DNA from: Deltaproteobacteria bacterium
GTDB lineage: Bacteria > Myxococcota_A > UBA9160 > UBA6930
Direction of reading: 5' to 3'
Assembly: GCA_029261815.1 (NCBI GenBank)
Contig: JAJDAQ010000130.1
Span: forward strand, 1-63,540
DNA: 63,540 nucleotides
Position 1 is the first letter of the stretch; each line of letters starts with the position of its first letter. Made by a program: the position numbers and the translations under genes. The notes beneath the pieces are model-generated. The model had not been told where the DNA came from, ran no database searches, and worked only from the letters and a program-made list of their open reading frames with translations. Positions 54,679 to 63,246 of this stretch are shown in pieces.

Positions 54679-54686
54679 CCGCGGCC

Positions 54687-55814
54687 GTGAGCTCCTTCTC
54701 CTACACGCTGCAGGCCCAGAGCGGGGCCGCCCGCGCCGGCACCTTCGAAACGCCCCACGGCACCATCGAGACCCCGGCGTTCATGGTGGTGGGCACCCAG
54801 GGCGCCGTCCGCGCCATGACCACCGACCAGGTGCGGGCCACGGGCACCCAGGTGGTGCTCGGCAACACCTACCACCTGGCGCTGCGCCCGGGCGAAGGGC
54901 TCGTCCAGAAGCTCGGCGGCCTGCACGACTTCATGGGCTGGCAGGGGCCGATCTTGACCGACAGCGGCGGTTTCCAGGTCTTCTCGCTCGAAAGCAAGGA
55001 GATCACCGACCGCGGCGTGACGTTCAAGAACGAGATCAACGGCAGCTCCATGGAACTGACGCCCGAGCGTTCGATGGAGATCCAGAACGCGCTCGGGGCC
55101 GACATCATCATGGCCTTCGACGAATGTACGCCCTTCCCTGCGACGGAGAAGATGGCCGCGAGCGGTGTGCGCCGGACGCTTTCGTGGATGGACCGCTGCA
55201 TGGAGGCCCACGCGCGGCCGGACGATCAGGCGCTGTTTCCCATCATGCAGGGCAGCACCTTTCGACACCTGCGGCAGAGCTGTGCTGAATCGCTCGTGGC
55301 GTTGGATGCGCCGGGCTACGCCATCGGCGGGGTCTCGGTCGGCGAAGGCCACGATTTGTTATGCGAGATCACTGAGTACGCGGCGCCCATGCTGCCGGAA
55401 GGAAAACCCCGCTACCTGATGGGCGTGGGCCTGCCCGAAGACCTCGTGGCCTGCGTCGGCTACGGCATCGATCTGTTCGATTGCGTGATCCCGACCCGCT
55501 ACGCGCGCAGCGCCACCGTCTTCACGCGCCGCGGCCGCATCCGCCTCACCAACAAGCGCTACCGCCGCGACACCTACCCCATCGACCCGACCTGCGAATG
55601 CGCCGCCTGCGCCCAGAAGTTCAGTCGCGCCTACCTGCACCACCTCTTCCAGGCCAACGAGATCACGTCCGCGGTGCTGTGTGCCATCCACAACGTCCGC
55701 TTCTACCAGGCGTTGATGGCCGAGGCGCGCGCGGCCGTGCTGGCCGGGCGGTATGCGGACTGGGCCGAGGGGTTCATGGCCGAGTACCGGGGAGAGGCGC
55801 CCGCCGAGAAGTAG
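54687..55814 (+). CDS. tgt: queuine/preQ1 tRNA-guanine transglycosylase
   Basis: Tgt exchanges guanine-34 of Asp, Asn, His and Tyr tRNAs for preQ1. The 375-residue protein, the same length as the E. coli enzyme, has ILTDSGGFQVFSL with Asp92, the nucleophile Asp265 in LFDCVIPTRYAR, and the zinc site Cys303, Cys305 and Cys308 plus His in SRAYLHHL. GTG 54687 matches the family N-terminus (SSFSYTLQAQSG) better than ATG 54666. No queA or other que gene is nearby. Confidence 0.96.
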   Translation: MSSFSYTLQAQSGAARAGTFETPHGTIETPAFMVVGTQGAVRAMTTDQVRATGTQVVLGNTYHLALRPGEGLVQKLGGLHDFMGWQGPILTDSGGFQVFSLESKEITDRGVTFKNEINGSSMELTPERSMEIQNALGADIIMAFDECTPFPATEKMAASGVRRTLSWMDRCMEAHARPDDQALFPIMQGSTFRHLRQSCAESLVALDAPGYAIGGVSVGEGHDLLCEITEYAAPMLPEGKPRYLMGVGLPEDLVACVGYGIDLFDCVIPTRYARSATVFTRRGRIRLTNKRYRRDTYPIDPTCECAACAQKFSRAYLHHLFQANEITSAVLCAIHNVRFYQALMAEARAAVLAGRYADWAEGFMAEYRGEAPAEK

Positions 55815-55861
55815 ACCGGCCCCATTCCCCTTCATTTTCAGTATCTTACGGCCGATGGTGG

Positions 55862-55887
55862 AGTTTAGTACCGTTTCGTACTAAACT
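55862..55887 (+). promoter_or_regulatory. 10-base palindromic operator before the nucleotidyltransferase module
   Basis: AGTTTAGTAC and GTACTAAACT (55862-55871 with 55878-55887) form a perfect inverted repeat around CGTTTC, ending 10 bases before ATG 55898. It is AT-rich in a GC-rich genome and is placed like an autoregulatory operator. GGAG follows at 55888-55891. Confidence 0.65.
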
Positions 55888-55897
55888 GGAGCGCACG

Positions 55898-56413
55898 ATG
55901 GCCACCCTCCGCCGCCAGCGAGACAGCTGCGAAATCCGCGAGTGCCGCGTGACCGAGCGCGGCCCGCGGCAGTTCACACTCGCGCGTTTTCGCGGGGCGC
56001 TGACGCTCGACGTGCTGGACGAAGCCGCTGCCCGGGCGAAGCGGCCCTTCGACGTGGACGCGGTGGTGGCCCGCGCGCGCGCAGCCGGGATCCCGGTCGC
56101 CCTGCGGCGCGGGCGTCGCGCGGCCCATGCACTGCTGGCCGCCCTCCGTAGCGGAAGCGAACTCGACGCTGGCCTGGTTCACCTGCTCCGCGAAGCGCTG
56201 GCGGCACGACCCGCGACCGCCCTCCCCAACCACCTGGAGGACGCCGCCGAATGGGTCGGCCGAGGTGAAGCCACGCGCGGCCGCGCGCTCCGCGGTCTTC
56301 TTCGAACCGCGAGCCGCATCCTGGCCTCGCGCGGAGACGCGACGCGCGTGCTCCCCGAGGAGCCCTTCCCGCGCTTCCACACCCGCCCGCTCGAAGACGA
56401 AGCTCCCGCCTAG
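55898..56413 (+). CDS. 171-residue Arg/Ala-rich partner of a nucleotidyltransferase (possible antitoxin)
   Basis: Not recognised. The basic, helical protein begins MATLRRQRDSCEIRECRVTE, continues with alternating helix-rich Arg/Ala segments (VVARARAAGIPVALRRGRRA), and ends acidic. It has a GGAG six bases before the ATG, sits directly behind the palindrome and ends one base before the nucleotidyltransferase ATG. The layout resembles AbiE-like type IV systems in which a DNA-binding partner precedes and represses a nucleotidyltransferase toxin. No helix-turn-helix was clearly identified. Confidence 0.65.
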   Translation: MATLRRQRDSCEIRECRVTERGPRQFTLARFRGALTLDVLDEAAARAKRPFDVDAVVARARAAGIPVALRRGRRAAHALLAALRSGSELDAGLVHLLREALAARPATALPNHLEDAAEWVGRGEATRGRALRGLLRTASRILASRGDATRVLPEEPFPRFHTRPLEDEAPA

Positions 56414-56414
56414 C

Positions 56415-56984
56415 ATGTGGCTCGATGAACAGATCGTGGCCATCGAGCGCGGGTTCGCCGAAGCCGCGATCCCCCACGCCTTTGGCGGCGCCCACGCGCT
56501 CGGCTACTACGGCGGCATCCGCGCCACCCATGACATCGACATCAATGTCTTCCTGCCCGCCGTCGAGGCCGAGCGCGTGCTGGGAGTGCTAGGCGAACTT
56601 GGCGCCACCGTCTCGGACCCCGCCCTCCGACCCCGCATCGCGCGCGACGAGCAGGTCCGCATCCGCTGGGAGACGACGCCCCTCGACCTCTTCTTCGCCT
56701 ACGACCCGCTGCACGAAAGCTCGGCCCAGCGCCGCCGCAAGGTCGACTTCGGCGGCGACCCGATCCACATCCTGAGCCCCGAAGACCTCATCACCTACAA
56801 GGCCATCTTCGACCGCGACAAGGACTGGCACGACATCGCCGCCATCCTGTTCGCCTACAGCGAACCCCTCGACCTCGACTACATCCGCGGCTGGCTCACG
56901 CGCGTCGAAGGCCCCGACGGAGAGAAACGCGCGCGGCTGGAGCGCGTAATCGCGTCGGAAGGACGTAGCGCCGGGGACGGCTGA
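56415..56984 (+). CDS. nucleotidyltransferase-fold protein (AbiEii/MenT-like)
   Basis: A 189-residue protein with the minimal nucleotidyltransferase motif: HAFGGAHALGYYGGIRATHDIDINVF (GG at residues 24-25, metal ligands Asp40 and Asp42). A third acidic position is in TPLDLFFAYD, followed by HILSPEDLITYKAIFDRDKDWHD, typical of AbiEii/MenT and DUF6036 families. Such proteins block translation by modifying tRNA or act as antibiotic-type transferases. It is coupled to the 171-residue gene and ends the module. Confidence 0.75.
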   Translation: MWLDEQIVAIERGFAEAAIPHAFGGAHALGYYGGIRATHDIDINVFLPAVEAERVLGVLGELGATVSDPALRPRIARDEQVRIRWETTPLDLFFAYDPLHESSAQRRRKVDFGGDPIHILSPEDLITYKAIFDRDKDWHDIAAILFAYSEPLDLDYIRGWLTRVEGPDGEKRARLERVIASEGRSAGDG

Positions 56985-57005
56985 GCGGAGTCGCGAACGG
57001 CGTGT

Positions 57006-57446
57006 CTATTCGCCCGACTGGAACCGCCAGAAGCGGATCTCCGCCCGCGCGACGCCCGACTGGTACTTCTCCGCGTACGCTTCCTGGATGCGCGTGCGCT
57101 CGGCTGGGTCGCTGACGCGGACGACGGTTCCGTCGTAGAGGTTGCCCGCGATGCCGATGCGCACGCTAGGGCGGGCCTCCATCCAGCCGGGCCAGTTCTT
57201 GGTGTCGGGGTCGCGGGCGCCGATGTAGAGCTGGCCGTCGAGGCTGGCGCACCAGATCGTGACCGAGTGCGGCAGCAGGTACGGCGTACGGACCTGCACG
57301 GCGATCTCGCCGTGCTCATCGGTGAAGCCCCAGTCCGCCGGCGCCGCCGAGACGTTTCCGGGCAATGCAAGGCCGGGACGGCGATCGCTCGGGCCGATGC
57401 AACCCATGACGAGCGCCAGGGCCACGACCAGGAAGGCGGTACGCAC
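57006..57446 (-). CDS. lipoprotein with split-barrel (PNPOx-like) domain
   Basis: A 146-residue protein: lipoprotein signal ending LVMGC (Cys16), then a region resembling flavin split-barrel or DUF2255-type proteins (SVTIWCASLDGQLYIGARDP, RIGIAGNLYDGTVVRV). The frame is open from TTG 57464, overlapping the GST stop, but GTG 57446 with GGAGA seven bases upstream puts the signal peptide at the very start. An exported version of this fold is unusual. Function unknown. Confidence 0.65.
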   Translation of the reverse strand: MRTAFLVVALALVMGCIGPSDRRPGLALPGNVSAAPADWGFTDEHGEIAVQVRTPYLLPHSVTIWCASLDGQLYIGARDPDTKNWPGWMEARPSVRIGIAGNLYDGTVVRVSDPAERTRIQEAYAEKYQSGVARAEIRFWRFQSGE

Positions 57447-57460
57447 GGTGGTTTCTCCGC

Positions 57461-58105
57461 TCAAGACTTCGGGAGCTGCGTGGCCGGGTTGGCCTGCACG
57501 CTCGGTCGCTCACTGACGCGCGCGTGCCAGGCGGCCAGGTTCTCGAGCTTCGGGTCGTAGGGGAGCTCGACGAGACCCGCGGCGAAGTCGATGACGCTGA
57601 GCGCCAGGATGTCGGAGATCGTGAAGGCGTCGCCGGCGATGTAGTCGGTCTTGGCCAGCGAGGCATCGAGGAATTCGTAGAACTGGTGCGCGAGCGCACG
57701 GTTCTGCTTGGCGGCCTCTGCGATCTGGTTCGGGTTCACGGCTTTCGTGAACGGCGACCCATGGACCCAGACCATTCCCACGGCCTGCATCCCCTTGAGT
57801 TCGACGCGGCGGTTCCACATGTCGATGCGCGCGATCTCCTCGGGCGTCGTGCCGAATAGCGGCGGCTCCGGGTTCAGGGCCTCGAAATAACGACAGATCG
57901 CAACGGACTCGGCGATGTGTTCACCCGAGTCGAGTTCGAGCACCGGAATGCCGCCCAGCGGGTTGCGCTTCTCCAGGAAGTCGGGCGTGCGGTTTTCACG
58001 TTTCATGATGTCGACGTGTTCGCACGGCACGTCGATGCCCTTCTCGGCCAGGTAGATGTGGACACGGCGGGGGTTCGGGGCGGAGGCGAAGGTATGGAGT
58101 TTCAT
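57461..58105 (-). CDS. glutathione S-transferase
   Basis: A 214-residue GST: thioredoxin-like N-terminal domain (KLHTFASAPNPRRVHIYLAEKG, then NPLGGIPVLELDSGEHIAESVAICRYFE with cis-Pro and the glutathione-binding Glu-Ser) and an all-helical C-terminal domain (IAGDAFTISDILAL). ATG 58105 has AAGGA six bases upstream and overlaps the dienelactone hydrolase stop (ATGA). It fits with gshB in the same window. Confidence 0.9.
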   Translation of the reverse strand: MKLHTFASAPNPRRVHIYLAEKGIDVPCEHVDIMKRENRTPDFLEKRNPLGGIPVLELDSGEHIAESVAICRYFEALNPEPPLFGTTPEEIARIDMWNRRVELKGMQAVGMVWVHGSPFTKAVNPNQIAEAAKQNRALAHQFYEFLDASLAKTDYIAGDAFTISDILALSVIDFAAGLVELPYDPKLENLAAWHARVSERPSVQANPATQLPKS

Positions 58106-58839
58106 GCGGATCCTTTGAGGTTGCGGGCAAAGAGGTCGTGGAGCCGCGACCAGTGGGTCTCGGCCGCGGGCTTGTTGTAGATCTCGCCTCGCTTGGGGAA
58201 AGCGAAGCCGTGGTGCACACCCGGGTACCACTCGATGCGGCACTTCACGTCGAGGCCGGCCATGTGCTTTTCGAGCGCGTCGATCTGTTCCTTCGGCGCG
58301 TACTCGTCGATCTCGGCGCAGGCGAAGTAGATCTCGCCCTGGATCTTGTCGGCGGCCAGGTGCGGGGAATCGTCACGGTCGGTCAGCAGGCCGGCGCCGT
58401 AGACCGAGGCCGTGGCCGCGAAGCGCTCGGGGTAGGCGGCGGCTGCGGCGAAGACGAAGGGACCGCTCATGCAGTAACCGACGGCGCCGACCGGGCCCGG
58501 CTTCGCCGCTTCCTCTCCGTCGACGAAGTCGAGCAACACCTGCGTGTCTTCGACGACCATGCCGTTCCGCAGCGTCCGCATCAGGCCGAACATTTCCTCC
58601 ATGCCCTCCTGGCCCGGCTTCATCCGGAACTCTCGCTGGTCGCGGTAGTAGAGGTTGGGGAGTGCCACGAAGTAGCCGGCCGTGGCGATGCGGCGCGCCA
58701 TGTCGTGCAGCTCTTCCCGTTTGCCGGGCGCATCCATGTAGAAGAGGACGGCCGGAAAGGGACCGCCTTCGTCGGGGTGGGTCACGAAGGTATTCATCTG
58801 ACCACTCGGCGTGGTCAGGTCGATCTCGCGCTCGATCAA
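58102..58839 (-). CDS. dienelactone hydrolase family protein
   Basis: A 245-residue alpha/beta hydrolase with the dienelactone hydrolase nucleophile Cys123 in GYCMSGP, Asp178 in EIDEYAP and His209/His210 in VHHGFAF. MDAPGKREELHDMARRIATA is typical of the carboxymethylenebutenolidase-like family. The true substrate is unknown. It is operonic with the GST, suggesting detoxification of an electrophile or aromatic breakdown product. Confidence 0.88.
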   Translation of the reverse strand: MIEREIDLTTPSGQMNTFVTHPDEGGPFPAVLFYMDAPGKREELHDMARRIATAGYFVALPNLYYRDQREFRMKPGQEGMEEMFGLMRTLRNGMVVEDTQVLLDFVDGEEAAKPGPVGAVGYCMSGPFVFAAAAAYPERFAATASVYGAGLLTDRDDSPHLAADKIQGEIYFACAEIDEYAPKEQIDALEKHMAGLDVKCRIEWYPGVHHGFAFPKRGEIYNKPAAETHWSRLHDLFARNLKGSA

Positions 58840-58943
58840 TGGCGGCTCCGGTGTCGGGGGATGCCGGAGCGTAGCTCCGACGGTGCCCGGCGGGAGCGTG
58901 ATCCGTCGCGGTGGACCGCGAAATCCGTCAACCTGTGCGCCCC

Positions 58944-60038
58944 ATGGCCCTCCGTTGCGGAATCGTCGGCATGCCCAATGTGGGCAAGAGCACGCTGTTC
59001 AACGCCTTGACCGAGGCGCGGATCGCGGCCGAGAACTATCCGTTCTGCACGATCGAGCCGAACTCGGGCATCGTGCCGGTGCCGGACCCGCGGCTCGAAG
59101 CGCTGGACGCCATCGTGCACGCCAAGCAGGTCCTGCCGGCCACGGTCGAATTCACCGACATCGCCGGGCTCGTACGCGGTGCCTCCCAGGGCGAAGGGCT
59201 CGGCAACCAGTTCCTGGGCCACATCCGCGAGACCGCGGCCGTGGTCCACGTGGTGCGCTGCTTCGAAGACGCCGACATCACCCACGTCGACGGCACCGTC
59301 GACCCGATCCGCGACGTCGAGACCATCGAGACCGAACTTGGGCTCGCCGACCTTGAGACCGTGCAGAAGCGCCACGACCGCGTCGCACGCGCCGCCAAAG
59401 CGGGCAAGCCCGAAGACAAGGCCGAAGCCGCGTTCTTTGCCGAGTTGTTGGCCCACGTTTCCGACGGCGAGCCGGCGCGCTCGTTCGCGGTGCCGGAAGT
59501 CCACCTCAAGGCCTTCCGCGAATGCTTCCTGCTGACGGCAAAGCCCATCCTCTACGTGGCCAACGTGGACGAAGAAGCACTCGAAAAGGGCAACGCCCAC
59601 GTCGAAGCCCTCGAAGCCCACGCGGCCAAGGTCGGGGCCGGCGTGCTCCGCGTCTGCGCCAAGATCGAGATGGACCTGATCGACCTCGACCCCGAAGAGC
59701 GCGGCATGTTCCTCGAAGAACTCGGACTCGAAGAGCCCGGTCTCCATCGCCTGGTGCGCGAGGCCTATCAGCTCCTCGACCTCATCACCTTCCTGACCGC
59801 GGGTGAGAAGGAAGTGCGTGCCTGGCAGATCCGGCGCGGACTCAGTGCCCCGGAAGCCGCCGGCACCATCCACACCGACTTCGAGCGCACGTTCATCCGC
59901 GCCGAGATCATTCCCTTCGACGAGTACATCGCGTGCAACGGCGAAGCGGGCGCCAAGGCCAAGGGAAAGCTGCGCGTCGAGGGCAAGGACTACGTGATGC
60001 AGGACGGCGACGTGACGCACTTCCGGGTGGGCGGCTGA
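58944..60038 (+). CDS. ychF: redox-regulated ATPase/GTPase YchF
   Basis: A 364-residue Obg-like P-loop protein: GMPNVGKST at residues 9-17, DIAGLVRGASQGEGLGN as switch region, NVDE in place of the GTP-specific NKxD motif (so ATP preferring), and a C-terminal TGS domain ending YVMQDGDVTHFRV. It binds ribosomes and responds to oxidative stress in E. coli. ATG 58944 matches the family start; one base separates its stop from rnhA. Confidence 0.96.
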   Translation: MALRCGIVGMPNVGKSTLFNALTEARIAAENYPFCTIEPNSGIVPVPDPRLEALDAIVHAKQVLPATVEFTDIAGLVRGASQGEGLGNQFLGHIRETAAVVHVVRCFEDADITHVDGTVDPIRDVETIETELGLADLETVQKRHDRVARAAKAGKPEDKAEAAFFAELLAHVSDGEPARSFAVPEVHLKAFRECFLLTAKPILYVANVDEEALEKGNAHVEALEAHAAKVGAGVLRVCAKIEMDLIDLDPEERGMFLEELGLEEPGLHRLVREAYQLLDLITFLTAGEKEVRAWQIRRGLSAPEAAGTIHTDFERTFIRAEIIPFDEYIACNGEAGAKAKGKLRVEGKDYVMQDGDVTHFRVGG

Positions 60039-60039
60039 C

Positions 60040-60519
60040 GTGGCGGACGAAACGCTCGAGGAAGTGCTCGCGCGCTACAGCGCGGGACCCAAGACCGGAG
60101 TCTTCACCGACGGTTCCTGCGAAGGCAACCCGGGCCCTGGCGGCTGGGGCTTCGTCTGGGTCGAGAACGACCAGGTGCTGCTCGAACGTTCCGGCCACGA
60201 TCCGGCGACGACCAACAACCGCATGGAACTCCAGGCCCTGATCGAGGCCTATCGCGCGCTGCCGCGGGACGCCGAACTCACGATCCACTCCGACAGCCAA
60301 CTCTGCGTCAACACCGTCAACCAGTGGGCCGCCGGCTGGGAGAAACGCGGCTGGAAGCGCAAGAGTGGCCCCATCGCGAACCTGGGACAGGTCAAGGAAC
60401 TCTACGCACTCGCACTCGACCGCCCGCGCGTGACGCTCCAGTGGATCAAGGCCCACGATGGCTCGAAATGGAACGAGTACGCCGATGTGCTCGCGTCCAG
60501 CTGGCTGCGCGGACGTTAG
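60040..60519 (+). CDS. rnhA: ribonuclease HI
   Basis: A 159-residue RNase HI degrading RNA in RNA-DNA hybrids: Asp24 in VFTDGSCEGNPGPGGWG, Glu63 in NRMELQALIEAY, Asp85 in HSDSQL and the late WIKAHDGSKWNEYAD. The start is GTG 60040, one base after the ychF stop, so it is co-transcribed. Its stop overlaps that of the convergent membrane-protein gene (60516-60519). Confidence 0.95.
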   Translation: MADETLEEVLARYSAGPKTGVFTDGSCEGNPGPGGWGFVWVENDQVLLERSGHDPATTNNRMELQALIEAYRALPRDAELTIHSDSQLCVNTVNQWAAGWEKRGWKRKSGPIANLGQVKELYALALDRPRVTLQWIKAHDGSKWNEYADVLASSWLRGR

Positions 60520-61175
60520 TTCGCGGTCGCTCCGCCGGCCTGGTCGTCTCGAAACGCCGCGAGCTTGCGCTGTTCCCGAATCCGCCGCGTCAGGAACCAA
60601 CCGTACGCGGCCGCCTCGACGAAGGGCACGAGCGGGTACTCCCAGTCCCAGGTGGCCGGTTGGCGAATACCGGTCGCTTCGAGTTCGGCCGGCATCAGGA
60701 AGGCTCGGAAGAACGTGTGCTGCACCCAGAAGAGTGGGTTCCAGTGCGTGAGCGGGTGAACCCACCAGGGCAGGAAGTAGACGCCCAGGGGCAAGAGCGC
60801 GCAGACGCCGATGACGCCGGCCGCCACGTGGGCGCGGCCGTCCGTCCCCGGGAACGCCTCGATCGCCAGCCCGGCCAATGGAACCGCCACGGCAGCGGCG
60901 GCAACGCCGGCCAGTAGCATCGGGAACGACACGACGGGCACGCCGTAGACCAGCAGGACGACAAGCCCCGTCGCCACACCGGCCGCGAGGCCAACCGGCG
61001 CATAGCGCGCCCACCCCTCCGTCGCGTCAAGACGCTCGAGACCGAACGCAACGCCGACCACGGCGACACCGGCCGTCGGTAACCACGGCGCGAGCATGTC
61101 CGAGCCGGGTGCGACGAGGCGCGCCAGAACAGCGGCGACGCCGACGTAGCCGAGCGAACGCAGCAGACGGAACAT
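60516..61175 (-). CDS. hypothetical integral membrane protein
   Basis: A 219-residue protein with about six hydrophobic segments and a charged C-terminus (TRRIREQRKLAAFRDD). A conserved-looking loop (HPLTHWNPLFWVQHTFFRAFLMP) contains several aromatic residues. No family was recognised. ATG 61175 has GAGGAG upstream and a TACAAT hexamer (61200-61205, minus strand) about 24 bases before it as a good -10. Confidence 0.75.
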   Translation of the reverse strand: MFRLLRSLGYVGVAAVLARLVAPGSDMLAPWLPTAGVAVVGVAFGLERLDATEGWARYAPVGLAAGVATGLVVLLVYGVPVVSFPMLLAGVAAAAVAVPLAGLAIEAFPGTDGRAHVAAGVIGVCALLPLGVYFLPWWVHPLTHWNPLFWVQHTFFRAFLMPAELEATGIRQPATWDWEYPLVPFVEAAAYGWFLTRRIREQRKLAAFRDDQAGGATAN

Positions 61176-61250
61176 GGCAGGGGCTCTCCTCGATGGGCGA
61201 TTGTAGGCGCGGCAGGGGTACGCTCCACCGTTCCTGCAGGAGGTCGCGCC

Positions 61251-62078
61251 ATGAATTCGCTCCGCCCCGATGACCTCGTCCTCCACGCGGGGACTTGTCA
61301 GCACCGGAGCTTCATCGAGCTCTGCGACACCGCCGTTGCCGGCGGCTTCCAGGCCGTCACGATCTACGCCACGCAGTACCGCGGCGCACGGCAAAGCGGC
61401 CTTTCGGACACAGACCTGCGACAGGTCTTGAACGACCGCGGCCTGGTCGTGGCCGATCTCGATTGCGTCCTCGACTGGATTCCGGGCGAAGAGGCGCCGC
61501 CCGAGTTCCGGGGCGCGGAAGACCTCTTCTACCGCGTCTTCGACGCCCTCGGCGGTACGACCATGAACGTGGCCACGATGGCGCCCACCGTGGATGTCGA
61601 CGCGGCCGCGGCCGGATTCGCCGCCGTCTGCGAACGGGCGGCCGAGCGCGGAATCGTCGTGACGCTGGAGTACCTGCCCTGGTCGGGGATCCCGGATGCC
61701 GCGACGGCACTCCAGATCGTCGAGTCCGCGGACTGCGCAAACGGCACGTTGATGTTCGACGTCTGGCACACCTACCGCGGCCCGAGCACCGACGCGCAGA
61801 TCGCCGCGGTTCCCGGCGAGCGTTGGGGTGCCATCCAGTTGAATGACGCCCCCGCCACGGCGCAACCCAACGTCGTGCACGAAACCCTGAACGCGCGCCT
61901 CCTGCCCGGCGAAGGCGATGCCCCCGTCCTGGCCTGGCTTCGAACGCTTCGCGCCGCCGGCTGCCAGGCACCGGTGGGTGTCGAAGTCTTCTCGTCGGAA
62001 CTCGATGCGCTCACGCCGGCGGAAGCAGGAACACGGCTCGGCGAAGCCACCCGTGCCGTGATGGAGGCCTCCCAGTGA
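61251..62078 (+). CDS. TIM-barrel sugar phosphate isomerase/epimerase family protein
   Basis: A 275-residue xylose-isomerase-like barrel (AP endonuclease 2 superfamily): HAGTCQHRSFIELCDTAVAGGFQAVTIYA, VADLDCVLDWIPG, VVTLEYLPWSGIP, FDVWHTYRGPS and IQLNDAPAT, with metal-binding Glu, Asp, His and Glu positions. Substrate unknown. CAGGAGG (61237-61243) precedes the ATG, and TACGCT (61219-61224) is a likely -10. It is coupled to the acetyltransferase. Confidence 0.82.
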   Translation: MNSLRPDDLVLHAGTCQHRSFIELCDTAVAGGFQAVTIYATQYRGARQSGLSDTDLRQVLNDRGLVVADLDCVLDWIPGEEAPPEFRGAEDLFYRVFDALGGTTMNVATMAPTVDVDAAAAGFAAVCERAAERGIVVTLEYLPWSGIPDAATALQIVESADCANGTLMFDVWHTYRGPSTDAQIAAVPGERWGAIQLNDAPATAQPNVVHETLNARLLPGEGDAPVLAWLRTLRAAGCQAPVGVEVFSSELDALTPAEAGTRLGEATRAVMEASQ

Positions 62079-62551
62079 CGGTAAGCATCGTGAAGGCCGA
62101 TCTCGACGACGGCGCGCACGCGGCGGCGTTCCTCTCCGTGCTCGGCGCCTACGCACTCCATCCCTACGGTGGCGGCGCGCCCTTGCGGGATGACGTCCGC
62201 GAGCGGCTGGTTCCCGCGATGAAGGCCCTGCCCAATACGCTCGTCCTGCTCGCGTTCGATGGCGACGAGGCGGTGGGCCTGGCGAACTGTCTCTTCGGGT
62301 TCTCTTCCTTCGCGGCGCGCCCGACCTTGAACGTCCACGACCTCGCCGTCGTCGAAGAGAGGCGCGGACAAGGGATCGGCCGGGCGCTCTTGACCGAAGC
62401 ACGGAACCGCGCGCGTGCACGCGATTGCGTGAAGATGACGCTCGAGGTTCGCGAACCCAACACGAACGCCCGTGGCCTCTACGCGTCGTTCGGCTTTGAC
62501 GATTCGGATGAGCGCCGCACGTTCTTCCTCGAGAACTACCTCGATCGCTAG
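62075..62551 (+). CDS. GNAT family N-acetyltransferase
   Basis: A 158-residue acetyltransferase with the acetyl-CoA motif VVEERRGQGIGRALLTEARNRARARDC and NTNARGLYASFGF near the end. Substrate unknown. The start is GTG 62075, overlapping the preceding stop (GTGA). Confidence 0.88.
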   Translation: MTVSIVKADLDDGAHAAAFLSVLGAYALHPYGGGAPLRDDVRERLVPAMKALPNTLVLLAFDGDEAVGLANCLFGFSSFAARPTLNVHDLAVVEERRGQGIGRALLTEARNRARARDCVKMTLEVREPNTNARGLYASFGFDDSDERRTFFLENYLDR

Positions 62552-62555
62552 TCGG

Positions 62556-63224
62556 CTACTTCCCGCGGTGACCTTCGGGGTCCCGCCCAGCGTCGTAGCG
62601 ATCGAAGAACAGGACCTCGTCGACGGGCTTCCGCGGCGGTGTCCCGTACTTCCCAAGCGGCCAACCGATCGGGATGAGTGCCGCCGTCGGACAGTTCTTC
62701 GGCAGGCCGAGCCACGCATCGCACTCCGCGCCGAAGGAGCGGTGCAAGGTGGTCAAGCTCGCTCCGAGGCCGACTGCGCGACACGCGAGCAGGATGTTCA
62801 TCACCGCGGGCATCAGCGCCTGGTTCTGGGTTTCGCCGCGGCGCGTCCATCCGGCGACGAAGAGGTGCACGGGTGCTTCGTGCAGGTGTTCGGCGAGATG
62901 GATGGCGGCGCGTTGCATCTTCTTCTTGCGTTCGGGGAAGTTCGGATCCTTCTCGCCGAGTTCGACCGCGGGCTGGATGTATTCGAGGAAGATCGGGCGG
63001 TAGCGTTCAGCCACCCATTGGCGTCGCTCGGGGTCCGTCACGGCGATGAACTTCCACGGCTGCCGGTTACCGCCGCTCGGCGCGAACGTCCCGGCTTCGC
63101 AGACCTTGCGGATCAGGGCGTCGGGAACCGGGTCGGGCTTGAGGCGGCGAATCGCGCGCGTGGTCCGGATCGCTTCGAAGAGCCCGATGTCTTCGCCCAG
63201 GGTCGCGGGATCGATGTCGTTCAT
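62556..63224 (-). CDS. nitroreductase family protein
   Basis: A 222-residue FMN-dependent nitroreductase fold: FEAIRTTRAIRRLKPDPVPDALI, APSGGNRQPWKFIAVTDPE, NILLACRAVGLGASLTTLH and ALIPIGWPLGKYG near the end. This is the subfamily related to mycobacterial and deazaflavin/FMN reductases. The ATG at 63224 has TAGCTT six bases upstream and no ribosome site. It is divergent, 22 bases apart, from the last gene. Confidence 0.88.
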   Translation of the reverse strand: MNDIDPATLGEDIGLFEAIRTTRAIRRLKPDPVPDALIRKVCEAGTFAPSGGNRQPWKFIAVTDPERRQWVAERYRPIFLEYIQPAVELGEKDPNFPERKKKMQRAAIHLAEHLHEAPVHLFVAGWTRRGETQNQALMPAVMNILLACRAVGLGASLTTLHRSFGAECDAWLGLPKNCPTAALIPIGWPLGKYGTPPRKPVDEVLFFDRYDAGRDPEGHRGK

Positions 63225-63230
63225 CCGGCC

Positions 63231-63236
63231 AAGCTA
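63231..63236 (-). promoter_or_regulatory. putative -10 element (TAGCTT) for leaderless nitroreductase gene
   Basis: On the minus strand TAGCTT ends 6 bases before ATG 63224 and overlaps the opposing element at 63235-63240. Confidence 0.4.
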
Positions 63237-63240
63237 GACT
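63235..63240 (+). promoter_or_regulatory. putative -10 element (TAGACT) for leaderless hydrolase gene
   Basis: TAGACT ends exactly 6 bases before ATG 63247 and shares bases with the divergent element, so the two promoters may compete. Confidence 0.4.
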
Positions 63241-63246
63241 TGCCGC

